Shown: piece after piece, positions 9,056 to 17,638 of the stretch
Position numbering within the stretch: the stretch's first letter is position 1
Layout: each line of letters begins with the position of its first letter
From: Aliivibrio finisterrensis_A
GTDB taxonomy: Bacteria; Pseudomonadota; Gammaproteobacteria; Enterobacterales; Vibrionaceae
Length of the DNA stretch: 64,000 nucleotides
Strand: one strand, 5' to 3'
Assembly (NCBI RefSeq): GCF_004167675.1
Contig: NZ_SEZQ01000003.1
The notes under the pieces: generated by a model
Databases searched by the model: none
What the model was told of the DNA's origin: nothing
Seen by the model: the letters and a program-made list of their open reading frames with translations, nothing else
Translations under genes and position numbers: made by a program

Positions 9056-10423
9056 TTATTTAATCACAAGGTAAAGCGTTTGCTCTCCACGCTGAATATT
9101 AAGAGCAAGTACCGGTGGTTTATCTTCTAATAGCTTTCTAAAGTGTTGTAAATTAGTCACGCGGCTTCGGTTAATACCAATAATGATATCTCCTTTTTGT
9201 AAACCATAACGTTGAGCCATAGATCCCTTTTGAATACTGCTAATTTTCACGCCTTTAACAGGATCCGAATGGGATGTATTTTCTAGTTCGGCGCCTTTTA
9301 AACCATCATGCAGTTTTTCGGCTTTCGCTTTTACTTGTTCCGCTTCTTTTAGTGTCGCTGTGACGGTTTTTTCTTTTCCATCACGGATTAGCCCTAAGGT
9401 CACTTTTTTACCCGCACCTAGAGTGGCGACTTTAGCGCGTAATTCACCAAAGGTTTGAATTTTTTTACCGTTAATCGATATAAGAATATCACCCGCTTTA
9501 ATTCCTGCTTTATCTGCTGCGCTTTCTGGTATTACTTGACTAACAAAGGCACCGTGATTGGTGTCGTAATCAAAGGCCTCTGCCAATTCAGCAGTAAGCT
9601 CTCCACCCTGAACGCCAAGTATGCCGCGTTTTACATGACCAAATTCTAAAATTTGCTCTGATAAATTACGAACCATATTGGATGGAATAGCAAATCCAAT
9701 CCCTACATTACCGCCATTCGGTCCTAAAATAGCCGTATTAATACCAATAAGTTCACCATTCAAATTCACCAGTGCGCCACCGGAGTTGCCGCTGTTGATT
9801 GCTGCATCGGTTTGAATAAAGTTTTCAAAATTATCGAGGTTTAATCCACTACGTCCAAGGGCTGAAACAATGCCTGAGGTCACGGTTTGCCCTAAACCAA
9901 ATGGGTTACCTATTGCAACGCTAAAGTCTCCAACTCGTAGATTATCAGAATCAGCTAATTGGATTTGAGTTAGGTTTTTGGCTTCTTCTAGCTTTAATAA
10001 AGCAATATCGGACATTTCATCACTGCCAATCAATTCAGCAGTGTATTCACGACCATCATGCAATTGAACAAGGATTTCTTTCGCACTGTTAATAACGTGA
10101 TGGTTCGTTACGATATAGCCTTTTTTAGCATCAACGATGACACCAGAACCAAGACCTCTAAATGGTCGCTCTTGAACTTGTTCAGCAGGGAAGTCTGGCC
10201 CTAAAAAGAAACGAAACTGCTCAGGTATATGTTGTTTTGATACTTGAGTTCCAGAAACGGAGATACTGACTACTGCTGGTGTGATTTTTTCCAGCATAGG
10301 TGCAAGGCTAGGCAGTTGCTTAGAGTTGACCGAAAGGGGTAAGGCCGCTTGAGATTGAATAGGGGTAAGAATTGCACTGATGCTTAAAGTTAAAGCACCT
10401 AAAACAAGCAAAGGCTTTTTCAT
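9056..10423 (-). CDS. degQ: Periplasmic serine endoprotease/chaperone DegQ
   Basis: An HtrA-family protease and chaperone that degrades misfolded periplasmic proteins. I start at the ATG at 10421-10423 (455 aa, the E. coli DegQ length), which opens a Sec signal peptide MKKPLLVLGALTLSIS. The frame extends 15 codons further to a TTG at 10468, without merit. The catalytic triad is His109 (TNHHVI), Asp139 (EMSDIALL) and Ser214 (SGNSGGALVN). Two PDZ domains follow, the first with GAFVSQVIPESAADKAGIK and the second after about residue 365. The short linker and the length fit DegQ better than DegP (474 aa). It lies between zapG and degS as in many vibrios. Confidence 0.94.
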   Translation of the reverse strand: MKKPLLVLGALTLSISAILTPIQSQAALPLSVNSKQLPSLAPMLEKITPAVVSISVSGTQVSKQHIPEQFRFFLGPDFPAEQVQERPFRGLGSGVIVDAKKGYIVTNHHVINSAKEILVQLHDGREYTAELIGSDEMSDIALLKLEEAKNLTQIQLADSDNLRVGDFSVAIGNPFGLGQTVTSGIVSALGRSGLNLDNFENFIQTDAAINSGNSGGALVNLNGELIGINTAILGPNGGNVGIGFAIPSNMVRNLSEQILEFGHVKRGILGVQGGELTAELAEAFDYDTNHGAFVSQVIPESAADKAGIKAGDILISINGKKIQTFGELRAKVATLGAGKKVTLGLIRDGKEKTVTATLKEAEQVKAKAEKLHDGLKGAELENTSHSDPVKGVKISSIQKGSMAQRYGLQKGDIIIGINRSRVTNLQHFRKLLEDKPPVLALNIQRGEQTLYLVIK

Positions 10424-10502
10424 CGATAATGTACTCTTAGTTAAACAAAGTGTACTTATTCGACTCAAAAGCCTTTATAAAAGTTCATAGTAAATGCAAA
10501 TT

Positions 10503-10958
10503 TTAAGCGATTTTATCTTCTTTTTTTGCGCTTACATCGCTAAGTGGTTCATCTTTTAATAAGCCACTTGCACCATTCGCATAGTCTTTTGGTGGGCTAT
10601 TAATTTCATCTTTTACATGAGCCATTTTTTTATTTAACTCTGGTGAAAGAGTCATCTCATCCAAGCGAGCTGAGAATGGATTATCTTGCTCTGGTAAGTT
10701 TGGCATTAATTCTTTAGATGTTGACGCCATGTGGTCATACATTTTATTAAAATCTTTTGCTAATGCTTCTAGCATGGTGGCACTTGTCGCGAAATGGTCC
10801 ACCAACTCTTGACGATACTGTTCCAACTCATACTTAGATTTTTCTAAATCTTGTTTTAATGATTTTTGGTCTTTGATACTAGGAACTGTAAAACGAGAAA
10901 TCATAAAGCCAATGGTGATACCAATAGCTAAGCCAATTAAAGCGTATGTCCACGCCAT
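10503..10958 (-). CDS. zapG: Z-ring/envelope-associated protein ZapG (YhcB, DUF1043)
   Basis: An inner-membrane protein that links cell division with envelope synthesis in E. coli. 151 aa: one N-terminal transmembrane helix (about residues 4-22, with WTYALIGLAIGITIGFMI), then a Lys/Glu/Gln-rich coiled coil (about 30-75), and an acidic, poorly ordered C-terminus ending KKEDKIA. This layout matches the DUF1043 family. It is divergent from zapE across a 160-base gap and precedes degQ on the same strand. A GGAGT-like ribosome site is visible about 7 bases before the ATG. Confidence 0.9.
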   Translation of the reverse strand: MAWTYALIGLAIGITIGFMISRFTVPSIKDQKSLKQDLEKSKYELEQYRQELVDHFATSATMLEALAKDFNKMYDHMASTSKELMPNLPEQDNPFSARLDEMTLSPELNKKMAHVKDEINSPPKDYANGASGLLKDEPLSDVSAKKEDKIA

Positions 10959-11119
10959 GAAGTACTCCTTACCGTTTTTATTAATATGGGTCGACTTAAT
11001 ACTAATCTTATTAACTGCATATTCAGATTGGTATAACTGTGAGTTAGCCCACTCATAGTGTGAGTTGAGAACATGCTACTATGAAGGCAGTCAATCAACA
11101 AAAGAAAAGATTAAAAGTG

Positions 11120-12226
11120 ATGACACCATTAGAAAAATATCAGCAAGACCTCAATCAAGAGGGGTTTATGCATGATAGCGCTCAACAAAATGCGGTAGAA
11201 CATCTTGATGATTTATATCGACGGTTTTTAGAATTAAAAGTTCCTCAAGCACCAATAAAAAAGTCTTGGAAACGATTTTTTAAAAAAAACGAGCCACAAA
11301 AACTCGTGCCTGAAAAAGGACTTTATTTTTGGGGCGGAGTAGGCCGTGGTAAAACTTATTTAGTCGATACCTTTTATGATGCATTACCTACAGAAAGAAA
11401 AATGCGTGTTCATTTTCATCGTTTTATGCAACGAGTGCATGATGAACTGGGTGAACTAAAACAACAGTCTGATCCTTTACTTATTGTTGCTGATAAATTC
11501 AAACAAGAGACAGACATTATTTGTTTTGATGAGTTTTTTGTCTCAGATATAACAGATGCAATGATTCTGGCTACTTTATTAGAAGCTTTATTTGAGCGTG
11601 GGATTGCTTTAGTCGCAACATCAAATATTGAACCACATAACCTGTACCGTAATGGTTTGCAGCGAGCACGCTTTCTTCCTGCTATCGCATTAATAGAGGC
11701 GCATTGTGACATTGTTAATGTCGACAGTGGCATTGATTATCGATTAAGAACGTTAGAGCAAGCTGAAATTTTTCATTTTCCATTAGATGCGAAAGCGGAA
11801 AATAACATGAAAATGTATTTTGACAAGCTGACCTCAGAAAGTGAATACAAGGCAAAAACCATTGAGATAAATCATCGGCAACTAGAAGTAAAAGCGGAAG
11901 GGGATGGTGTGGTTCATTTTGATTTTGAATCATTGTGTGAGAGTGCACGTAGCCAGCACGATTACATTGAGCTTTCGCGTTTATATCACACGGTTTTGTT
12001 GTCTAATGTAAAAATCATGGGGGAGCTTAATGATGATGCTGCTCGTCGCTTTATTGCCATGGTTGATGAGTTTTATGAACGAAACGTCAAATTGATCATC
12101 TCAGCAGAAGTTGATTTAGCTGCGATTTATGAAAAAGGGCGCTTAACGTTTGAATTTAAACGTTGTCAGTCTCGTCTAGTTGAAATGCAAAGCCACGAAT
12201 ACTTAGCAAAAGAACATTTATCTTAA
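11120..12226 (+). CDS. zapE: Cell division ATPase ZapE (AFG1-like)
   Basis: An AAA+-related ATPase of the AFG1 family that associates with the Z-ring late in division and affects FtsZ filaments in E. coli. I prefer the ATG at 11120 (MTPLEKYQQDL, 368 aa) because the E. coli protein aligns from this TP; an in-frame ATG at 11081 would add 13 residues, and neither has a strong ribosome site. Walker A is GGVGRGKTYL; Walker B is DIICFDEFFVSDITDAM; the sensor segment ALVATSNIEP and the family block NGLQRARFLPAI follow. It is a single gene between the divergent zapG and the rplM operon. Confidence 0.93.
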   Translation: MTPLEKYQQDLNQEGFMHDSAQQNAVEHLDDLYRRFLELKVPQAPIKKSWKRFFKKNEPQKLVPEKGLYFWGGVGRGKTYLVDTFYDALPTERKMRVHFHRFMQRVHDELGELKQQSDPLLIVADKFKQETDIICFDEFFVSDITDAMILATLLEALFERGIALVATSNIEPHNLYRNGLQRARFLPAIALIEAHCDIVNVDSGIDYRLRTLEQAEIFHFPLDAKAENNMKMYFDKLTSESEYKAKTIEINHRQLEVKAEGDGVVHFDFESLCESARSQHDYIELSRLYHTVLLSNVKIMGELNDDAARRFIAMVDEFYERNVKLIISAEVDLAAIYEKGRLTFEFKRCQSRLVEMQSHEYLAKEHLS

Positions 12227-12337
12227 TCATTACCTCCTATATTTTTATAATTTATAGCGGATATTTGGTGTGATGAGAGTCAAATTTCATTTTTTTTGCT
12301 GTTTTTTCATAATATGTGAAATATCTTCAAAAAAAAG

Positions 12338-12366
12338 GTGATTTTTTCTTCACGCTTCACTATAAT
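12338..12366 (+). promoter_or_regulatory. Probable rplM-rpsI promoter
   Basis: A perfect -10 hexamer TATAAT lies at 12361-12366, with only a weak T-rich -35 candidate about 16-17 bases upstream. It precedes a ~130-base leader ending at the rplM start. The assignment is inferred from position and the -10 match alone. Confidence 0.5.
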
Positions 12367-12379
12367 CCTCCGACCCACC

Positions 12380-12505
12380 GTTACTGTACTGGCGTAATTG
12401 CCAAGAGTGCCAACCACTCGAAGGGGTGATGACTGGGCTCAAAAATATACAGTGGGAGCGAAAGCTCCTAATCAGTGAAATTATTTAATAACGGGTATCA
12501 TTAGC
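12380..12505 (+). promoter_or_regulatory. Structured 5' leader of the L13-S9 operon
   Basis: The stretch between the -10 hexamer and rplM contains several small hairpins: GGC/GCC around 12400, CACTC paired with GGGTG-like bases around 12417-12429, and GGAGC-GAAA-GCTCC around 12455-12470. Ribosomal-protein operons in gammaproteobacteria often carry such leaders, and an L13 leader family is known in enterobacteria. That this is the binding site for L13 is an inference. Confidence 0.4.
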
Positions 12506-12934
12506 ATGAAAACTTTCGTTGCTAAACCAGCCGCTGTAAAGCGTGACTGGTATGTTGTAGACGCTGAAGGTAAAACTCTTGGTCGTATCGCAACTGAAAT
12601 CGCATCTCGCCTACGTGGCAAGCATAAAGCAGAATACACTCCTCACGTAGATACTGGTGATTACATCATCGTTATCAACGCAGAGAAAGTACGCGTAACA
12701 GGTAATAAAGCGGCTGGTAAAATCTACTACCGTCACACTGAATTCCCTGGCGGTCTAAAATCTATTTCTTTCGAGAAACTGATCGATCGTAAACCTGAAA
12801 TGGTTATTGAATTAGCTGTTAAAGGTATGCTTCCACGTGGTCCTCTTGGTCGTGCTATGTACCGTAAACTTAAAGTTTACGCTGGCGCTGAGCATAACCA
12901 CACTGCTCAACAACCACAAGTACTAGACATTTAA
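12506..12934 (+). CDS. rplM: 50S ribosomal protein L13
   Basis: A large-subunit protein that binds 23S rRNA early in assembly. 142 aa, the same length as E. coli L13. It begins MKTFVAKPAAVKRDWYVVDA and has the family blocks LGRIATEIASRLRGKHKAEYTPHVDTGD and GMLPRGPLGRAMYRKLKVYAG near the C-terminus. rpsI follows after a gap of 15 bases (counting from the rpsI start chosen here), the standard L13-S9 operon. Codon use is strongly biased to the abundant tRNAs (CGT, GGT, CTA), as expected for a highly expressed gene. Confidence 0.98.
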   Translation: MKTFVAKPAAVKRDWYVVDAEGKTLGRIATEIASRLRGKHKAEYTPHVDTGDYIIVINAEKVRVTGNKAAGKIYYRHTEFPGGLKSISFEKLIDRKPEMVIELAVKGMLPRGPLGRAMYRKLKVYAGAEHNHTAQQPQVLDI

Positions 12935-12949
12935 TCGGGGATTATGGCA

Positions 12950-13342
12950 ATGGCAGAGAATCAATACTACGGCACTGGTCGCCGTAAAAGCTCAGCAGCT
13001 CGTGTTTTTATCAAACCGGGTACTGGCAACATCGTAATCAACAAGCGTAGCCTTGAAGTTTACTTCGGTCGCCCAACAGCACGTATGGTTGTTAACCAAC
13101 CTCTAGAGCTAGTTGAAATGACTGATAAACTAGACCTATTCATCACTGTTTCTGGTGGTGGTATTTCTGGTCAAGCTGGTGCGATCCGTCACGGTATCAC
13201 ACGCGCTCTTATGCAATACGATGAATCACTACGTCCTGCACTACGTGCTGCTGGCTATGTTACGCGTGACGCTCGTTGCGTTGAGCGTAAGAAAGTTGGT
13301 CTACGTAAAGCACGTCGTAAACCACAATTCTCTAAGCGTTAA
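12950..13342 (+). CDS. rpsI: 30S ribosomal protein S9
   Basis: A small-subunit protein whose C-terminal tail reaches the P-site tRNA. I choose the second ATG at 12950 (MAENQYYGTGRRKSSAARV, 130 aa). The Shine-Dalgarno GGGGA at 12937-12941 lies 8 bases before it but only 2 before the first ATG at 12944, and E. coli S9 is also 130 aa and starts MAENQYYG. The C-terminus ends in the conserved KARRKPQFSKR, with the final Lys-Arg that contacts tRNA. It is co-transcribed with rplM and followed by a hairpin terminator. Confidence 0.97.
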   Translation: MAENQYYGTGRRKSSAARVFIKPGTGNIVINKRSLEVYFGRPTARMVVNQPLELVEMTDKLDLFITVSGGGISGQAGAIRHGITRALMQYDESLRPALRAAGYVTRDARCVERKKVGLRKARRKPQFSKR

Positions 13343-13393
13343 TATTACGCTTACCAGTGGCTTTGTTTTCAGAGCCACTTGGATATTGTGTTC

Positions 13394-13430
13394 AAAAGCT
13401 CAGCATTTATGCTGGGCTTTTGTTGTTTTT
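13394..13430 (+). terminator. Terminator after rpsI
   Basis: A near-perfect stem (AAAAGCTCAGCAT with ATGCTGGGCTTTT, one G-T pair) with a two-base loop, followed by a T-rich tail. A smaller hairpin AGTGGCT/AGCCACT lies at 13356-13379 just upstream. Confidence 0.85.
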
Positions 13431-13738
13431 GTGAGGTGAAATACTCTTCACTGCTTGAATTCCTTCTACTTTTCTTATCTTTTCTCCCTTCTCATCATAA
13501 AAAGTCTACCCATCTCACAAATGTTGCAAAAAAGTAGCTTTACCTTGTCAAAAAGTAAGGTTTTCTTTATCATTTATGGGTAAAAACAACAGCATAATAA
13601 TATATGAACAAATTCTATGGTTATTTTAAGAATTTATAACATCTAAATCCTGTTGTATCACACCATTGAAGTTAGCCGTAGCTCGACAATGTATGGACAT
13701 AATAAAAACTACATAAAGAGCACATGGGAGAAAGTTGG
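13431..13738. other. Intergenic region upstream of petABC
   Basis: About 300 AT-rich bases between the rpsI terminator and petA. I find no convincing ORF or RNA. It presumably carries the pet operon promoter, but no hexamer pair stands out. The final bases hold the petA ribosome site GGGAG (13726-13730). Confidence 0.5.
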
Positions 13739-14332
13739 ATGAGCAATGCGCCAGTGAGTAATGGTCGACGCCGTTTCTTAACAGCAACAACTGCGGTTGT
13801 TGGTGGTTTAGGAGCTGTGGCGGTGGCCGTACCTTTTATTAAATCTTGGAATCCGAGTGCAAGAGCGAAAGCTGCAGGTGCACCGGTTGAAGTCGATATC
13901 AGTAAGCTCGAGGATGGGCAGATGGTTCGTGTTGAGTGGCGAGGTAAACCTGTATGGGTTGTACGCCGTTCAGAGGCACTTTTACAATCATTGACTGAAA
14001 TCGATGGTCAACTTCGAGACCCATCTTCAGGCGAAGAGCAGCAACCTGTCTACGCTCAGAATGCATATCGTTCGATTAAGCCTGAAATATTTTTAGCCGT
14101 TGGTATTTGTACTCACCTTGGCTGTTCACCTACCTATTTACCTGACAGTTTTAGTGAACAAGTTGAAGGGGTTAACTCTGGTTTCTTCTGTCCGTGCCAT
14201 GGCTCTAAATTTGATATGGCTGGTCGAGTATTCCAAGGGGTGCCTGCGCCATTGAACCTAGTGGTTCCTAAACATATGTACCTTAGTGATACGCGTATCC
14301 TAGTTGGGGTTGATGAAGGAGGGGAAGCCTAA
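13739..14332 (+). CDS. petA: Ubiquinol-cytochrome c reductase, Rieske iron-sulfur subunit
   Basis: The Rieske subunit of the cytochrome bc1 complex, which carries electrons from ubiquinol to cytochrome c1 on the periplasmic face. I start at the ATG at 13739 (197 aa, MSNAPVSNGRRRFLTATTAV), 8 bases after GGGAG; the open frame adds five residues from 13724 whose ATG overlaps that ribosome site. The RRRFL twin-arginine motif and the hydrophobic stretch to about residue 36 form an uncleaved Tat anchor. The [2Fe-2S] ligands are in CTHLGC and CPCHGSKFD. It overlaps petB by one base (TAATG), so the operon is coupled. Confidence 0.96.
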   Translation: MSNAPVSNGRRRFLTATTAVVGGLGAVAVAVPFIKSWNPSARAKAAGAPVEVDISKLEDGQMVRVEWRGKPVWVVRRSEALLQSLTEIDGQLRDPSSGEEQQPVYAQNAYRSIKPEIFLAVGICTHLGCSPTYLPDSFSEQVEGVNSGFFCPCHGSKFDMAGRVFQGVPAPLNLVVPKHMYLSDTRILVGVDEGGEA

Positions 14333-15600
14333 TGCAACCGTTACTCGATTGGGTAGAAAAACGTCTACCTGCGATGAATGCGTATAAAAAGCATTTATCT
14401 GAATACCCAATGCCAAAAAACTTTAACTTTTGGTATTTCTTTGGCTCATTAGCTATGTTGGTTTTAGTTAACCAGATCGTTACTGGTATCTGGCTAACAA
14501 TGAACTATGTTCCTTCTGGTGAGGGTGCATTTGCCTCTGTTGAATACATCATGCGTGATGTTGATTATGGTTGGCTACTTCGCTATATGCACTCTACAGG
14601 TGCGTCAGCCTTTTTTGTTGTTATTTATCTGCACATGTTCCGTGGCTTAATTTACGGCTCTTATCAGAAGCCTCGTGAATTGCTATGGCTATTTGGCATG
14701 CTGATCTTCTTAGTGTTAATGGCTGAAGCGTTCATGGGATACTTACTTCCATGGGGACAAATGTCTTACTGGGGTGCTCAGGTTATCATTTCACTGTTTG
14801 GTGCAATTCCTGTTATTGGTGATGATTTAACATTGTGGATCCGTGGTGATTACGTTATCTCAGGTGCGACGTTGAACCGTTTCTTTGCGCTTCACGTTAT
14901 TGCTCTCCCAATTGTATTATTGCTATTAGTAGTATTACATGTACTCGCTTTACATGAAGTGGGTTCTAATAACCCTGATGGTATTGAGTTGAAAATACCA
15001 AAAGCAAAAGATGACAAGGGTGAGCATAAAACACAATTTAAATTCCATGAATACTATACGAGCAAATATAACATTATTGACTCGGTGCCTTTCCATCCAT
15101 ACGGAACGGTAAAAGATATGATTGGTGTAGCTGGTTTCTTATTCTTCTTCTGTTATGTGTTGTTCTTTAACCCTGAAATGGGTGGATACTTCCTTGAGCC
15201 GCCTAACTTTGAAGCGGCAAACCCATTGAAAACGCCTGAGCACATTGCTCCTGTTTGGTATTTTACGCCATTCTATGCAATCTTGCGTGCGGTTCCTGAT
15301 AAGTTATTAGGCGTTGTCGCTATGGGTGCATCGATTGTTGTGCTATTCCTTCTTCCTTGGTTCGACCGTTGTAAAGTTCGTTCATACCGTTACCGTAGTA
15401 AATTGCATTTACTGAATATTGCACAGTTTACCGTTAGCTTTATTGCTCTTGGTGTTCTTGGTGCATTACCTGCGACGCCTACTTATACGTTATTAGCACA
15501 AATTTTCAGTCTGACTTACTTTATGTTCTTCGTTCTGCTGTTTGTATATAGTAAAAACGAAGCGACGAAACCACTGCCAGAGAGGGTAACATTCAAATGA
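14332..15600 (+). CDS. petB: Ubiquinol-cytochrome c reductase, cytochrome b subunit
   Basis: The membrane core of the bc1 complex, 422 aa with about eight transmembrane helices, carrying two b haems and both quinone sites. Haem-ligand histidines are visible in LRYMHSTGASAFF plus IYLHMFRG, and in ALHVIALPIV plus VVLHVLALHE. The Qo-site motif that is PEWY in mitochondria reads PVWY here (residues 307-310), so the Glu is replaced by Val. This is not a frameshift, and my recollection is that PVWY occurs in other beta/gammaproteobacteria. It overlaps petA by one base and petC by four. Confidence 0.97.
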   Translation: MQPLLDWVEKRLPAMNAYKKHLSEYPMPKNFNFWYFFGSLAMLVLVNQIVTGIWLTMNYVPSGEGAFASVEYIMRDVDYGWLLRYMHSTGASAFFVVIYLHMFRGLIYGSYQKPRELLWLFGMLIFLVLMAEAFMGYLLPWGQMSYWGAQVIISLFGAIPVIGDDLTLWIRGDYVISGATLNRFFALHVIALPIVLLLLVVLHVLALHEVGSNNPDGIELKIPKAKDDKGEHKTQFKFHEYYTSKYNIIDSVPFHPYGTVKDMIGVAGFLFFFCYVLFFNPEMGGYFLEPPNFEAANPLKTPEHIAPVWYFTPFYAILRAVPDKLLGVVAMGASIVVLFLLPWFDRCKVRSYRYRSKLHLLNIAQFTVSFIALGVLGALPATPTYTLLAQIFSLTYFMFFVLLFVYSKNEATKPLPERVTFK

Positions 15601-16334
15601 GAAAGTTGATTTTAGTACTTTTTGCTTTGTTGCCATCAATGGCAATGGCGGCAGGTGCAAAGGTTCCACTAGATAGTGCGAATAACGACATTCGTGATCA
15701 AGCATCGCTACAAAATGGTGCGAAATTATTCATGAACTACTGTGCTGGTTGTCATTCAACTCAGTATCAGCGCTATGGCCGTGTTGCTGAAGATCTCGGT
15801 ATTCCGGTTGATCTTATGATGGACAATCTTGTTTTTGATCCAAATGCCAAAATTGGTGATTTGATGGAAAATGCGATTCCTGAAAAACAAGCAGCGAATT
15901 GGTTCGGTGCACCGCCACCAGACTTAACACTGGTTGCTCGTGTACGTGGTACTGATTGGTTATACACTTACTTACGTACATTCTATGCCGATCCAACGCG
16001 TCCATTTGGTGTGAATAATATGGTATTCCCAAGTGTTGGTATGCCTCATGTATTACAGGAACTTCAAGGTGTTACAACTCCGATTTATGAGACAACCATG
16101 GTTGATGGTGTGGAGCATAAAGTCGTTGTTGGTGTTGAATCTGATGGTACTGGCGAATTAAGTTCAGGTGAATATGATGCAGCCGTTCGTGATTTGGTTA
16201 ACTTTTTAGAGTATTCAGGTGACCCTGTTCAACTTGAGCGTCATCGCTTAGGTTGGTGGGTTATGGGCTTTTTAGTGATATTTGCTTTTGTTTCTTATTT
16301 GCTTAAGAAAGAATATTGGCGCGATGTCCACTAA
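15597..16334 (+). CDS. petC: Ubiquinol-cytochrome c reductase, cytochrome c1 subunit
   Basis: Membrane-anchored c-type cytochrome that passes electrons from the Rieske protein to soluble or bound cytochrome c. 245 aa: signal peptide MRKLILVLFALLPSMAMA, haem-binding CAGCH (Cys49, Cys52, His53), the conserved APPPDLTLVARVRG segment, a Met-containing axial-ligand region near PSVGMPHVL, and a C-terminal anchor helix (about 220-240) ending KKEYWRDVH. It overlaps petB by ATGA. A strong terminator follows, closing the operon before sspA. Confidence 0.96.
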   Translation: MRKLILVLFALLPSMAMAAGAKVPLDSANNDIRDQASLQNGAKLFMNYCAGCHSTQYQRYGRVAEDLGIPVDLMMDNLVFDPNAKIGDLMENAIPEKQAANWFGAPPPDLTLVARVRGTDWLYTYLRTFYADPTRPFGVNNMVFPSVGMPHVLQELQGVTTPIYETTMVDGVEHKVVVGVESDGTGELSSGEYDAAVRDLVNFLEYSGDPVQLERHRLGWWVMGFLVIFAFVSYLLKKEYWRDVH

Positions 16335-16363
16335 TCATGATATTCTAGATCGTTAATTGTACG

Positions 16364-16392
16364 CAATGGAGGCTTAGCCTCCATTGTTTTTG
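16364..16392 (+). terminator. Terminator after petABC
   Basis: A perfect 10-bp stem (CAATGGAGGC with GCCTCCATTG), a 3-base loop and a T-run directly downstream. Confidence 0.92.
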
Positions 16393-16478
16393 TGTCACTA
16401 CTATTTCATACTAAATAGATAGCTGACAGGCACCTAAATTCGGTGCTTTTTGCTCCTAGATAAATACCGGAGGGCTCA

Positions 16479-17114
16479 ATGGCTGTTGCTGCCAACAAAC
16501 GCTCAGTAATGACGCTTTTTTCAGACGCTTCTGACATGTACAGTCACCAAGTACGCATCGTACTGGCTGAGAAAGGAGTAAGTGTTGAAGTTGAATTGGT
16601 TGATCCATCCAACTTACCAGCAGAACTTGTAGAATTAAACCCTTACAAAACTGTACCAACACTTGTTGATCGTGAGCTTGCTTTATACAACTCTAATATC
16701 ATCATGGAATATTTAGATGAGCGTTTCCCTCATCCGCCATTGATGCCTGTTTACCCTGTTGCTCGTGGTAACAGCCGTCTAATGATGCACCGTGTTGAAA
16801 CTAACTGGTATTCATTAGCAGAGAAAGTTGCGAAAGGATCTTTTGAAGAATCTGAAGCAGCACGCGCAAAACTGCGTAATGACCTTCTAATGTTAGGTCC
16901 AATCTTCGCTGAATACACATACTTCATGAGTGATGAGTTTAGCTTAGTGGATTGTTACTTAGCTCCGTTATTATGGCGTTTACCATCTATGGGTATTGAA
17001 TTATCAGGCCCTGGTGCTAAAGAACTTAAGATCTACATGAACCGTGTATTTGAACGTGATTCATTCCTAGCTTCATTAACTGAAGCTGAGCGTGAACTGC
17101 GTCTAACGAACTAA
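16479..17114 (+). CDS. sspA: Stringent starvation protein A
   Basis: An RNA polymerase-associated protein with a glutathione-S-transferase fold that changes promoter choice under starvation and acid stress. 211 aa (E. coli 212). It starts MAVAANKRSVMTLFSDASDMYSHQV with an excellent Shine-Dalgarno GGAGGG 4-9 bases upstream. It shows the thioredoxin-like N-terminal half with NPYKTVPTLVDRELALYNSNII and a helical C-terminal half with SDEFSLVDCYLAPLLWRLP. The usual GST catalytic residue is absent, as in the family. Its TAA overlaps the sspB ATG by one base. Confidence 0.96.
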   Translation: MAVAANKRSVMTLFSDASDMYSHQVRIVLAEKGVSVEVELVDPSNLPAELVELNPYKTVPTLVDRELALYNSNIIMEYLDERFPHPPLMPVYPVARGNSRLMMHRVETNWYSLAEKVAKGSFEESEAARAKLRNDLLMLGPIFAEYTYFMSDEFSLVDCYLAPLLWRLPSMGIELSGPGAKELKIYMNRVFERDSFLASLTEAERELRLTN

Positions 17115-17572
17115 TGGATATTAGCTCAATGATGCCCCGTCGCCCATACTTGTTACGTGCATTTTATGAATGGATTGTAGATAACGAGTTAACACCACAT
17201 CTTGTTGTTGATGCAACAATGAATGGTGTGCGAGTTCCAGAAGAGTTTGTTCAAGATGGTCAGATCGTTTTAAACGTAGCACCACACTCTGTTGGTAATT
17301 TAGAAATGGGTAATGAAGCGGTGACATTTAATGCTCGCTTTGGTGGTCGTCCTCACTCGCTAATTTTACCGCTCTATGCGATTCAAGCTATCTATGCACG
17401 TGAAAACGGCACTGGAACTATGTTTGAACCAGAAGAAGCGTACGAATTAAGTTCAGAAGAGGGGATCTTTGAGGAAGATTTAGTATCTACTTCAGAAGAA
17501 GATTCATCGTCTGATGATAAGCCTGAGCCACCACGTCCAACGGGTCGTCCAAGCTTACGAGTGGTTAAATAG
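17114..17572 (+). CDS. sspB: ClpXP specificity-enhancing factor SspB
   Basis: An adaptor that tethers ssrA-tagged proteins to the ClpX unfoldase for degradation. 152 aa: a folded substrate-binding domain (about 1-115, with SSMMPRRPYLLRAFYEWIVDN and GVRVPEEFV), an acidic flexible linker rich in Glu, Ser and Asp (about 115-140), and the ClpX-binding tail ending RPSLRVVK, close to the E. coli tail. It is coupled to sspA through TAATG. A strong terminator follows, then a palindromic repeat element. Confidence 0.96.
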   Translation: MDISSMMPRRPYLLRAFYEWIVDNELTPHLVVDATMNGVRVPEEFVQDGQIVLNVAPHSVGNLEMGNEAVTFNARFGGRPHSLILPLYAIQAIYARENGTGTMFEPEEAYELSSEEGIFEEDLVSTSEEDSSSDDKPEPPRPTGRPSLRVVK

Positions 17573-17595
17573 CTTTTCCACTACAGCTTTAAATT

Positions 17596-17625
17596 AAAAA
17601 AGCCTGCATAGATTGCAGGCTTTTT
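17596..17625 (+). terminator. Terminator after sspAB
   Basis: The stem AAAAAGCCTGCA with TGCAGGCTTTTT around a 6-base loop, ending in a T-run. The A/T symmetry allows action on both strands. Confidence 0.92.
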
Positions 17626-17638
17626 GTTATTGATTTAT

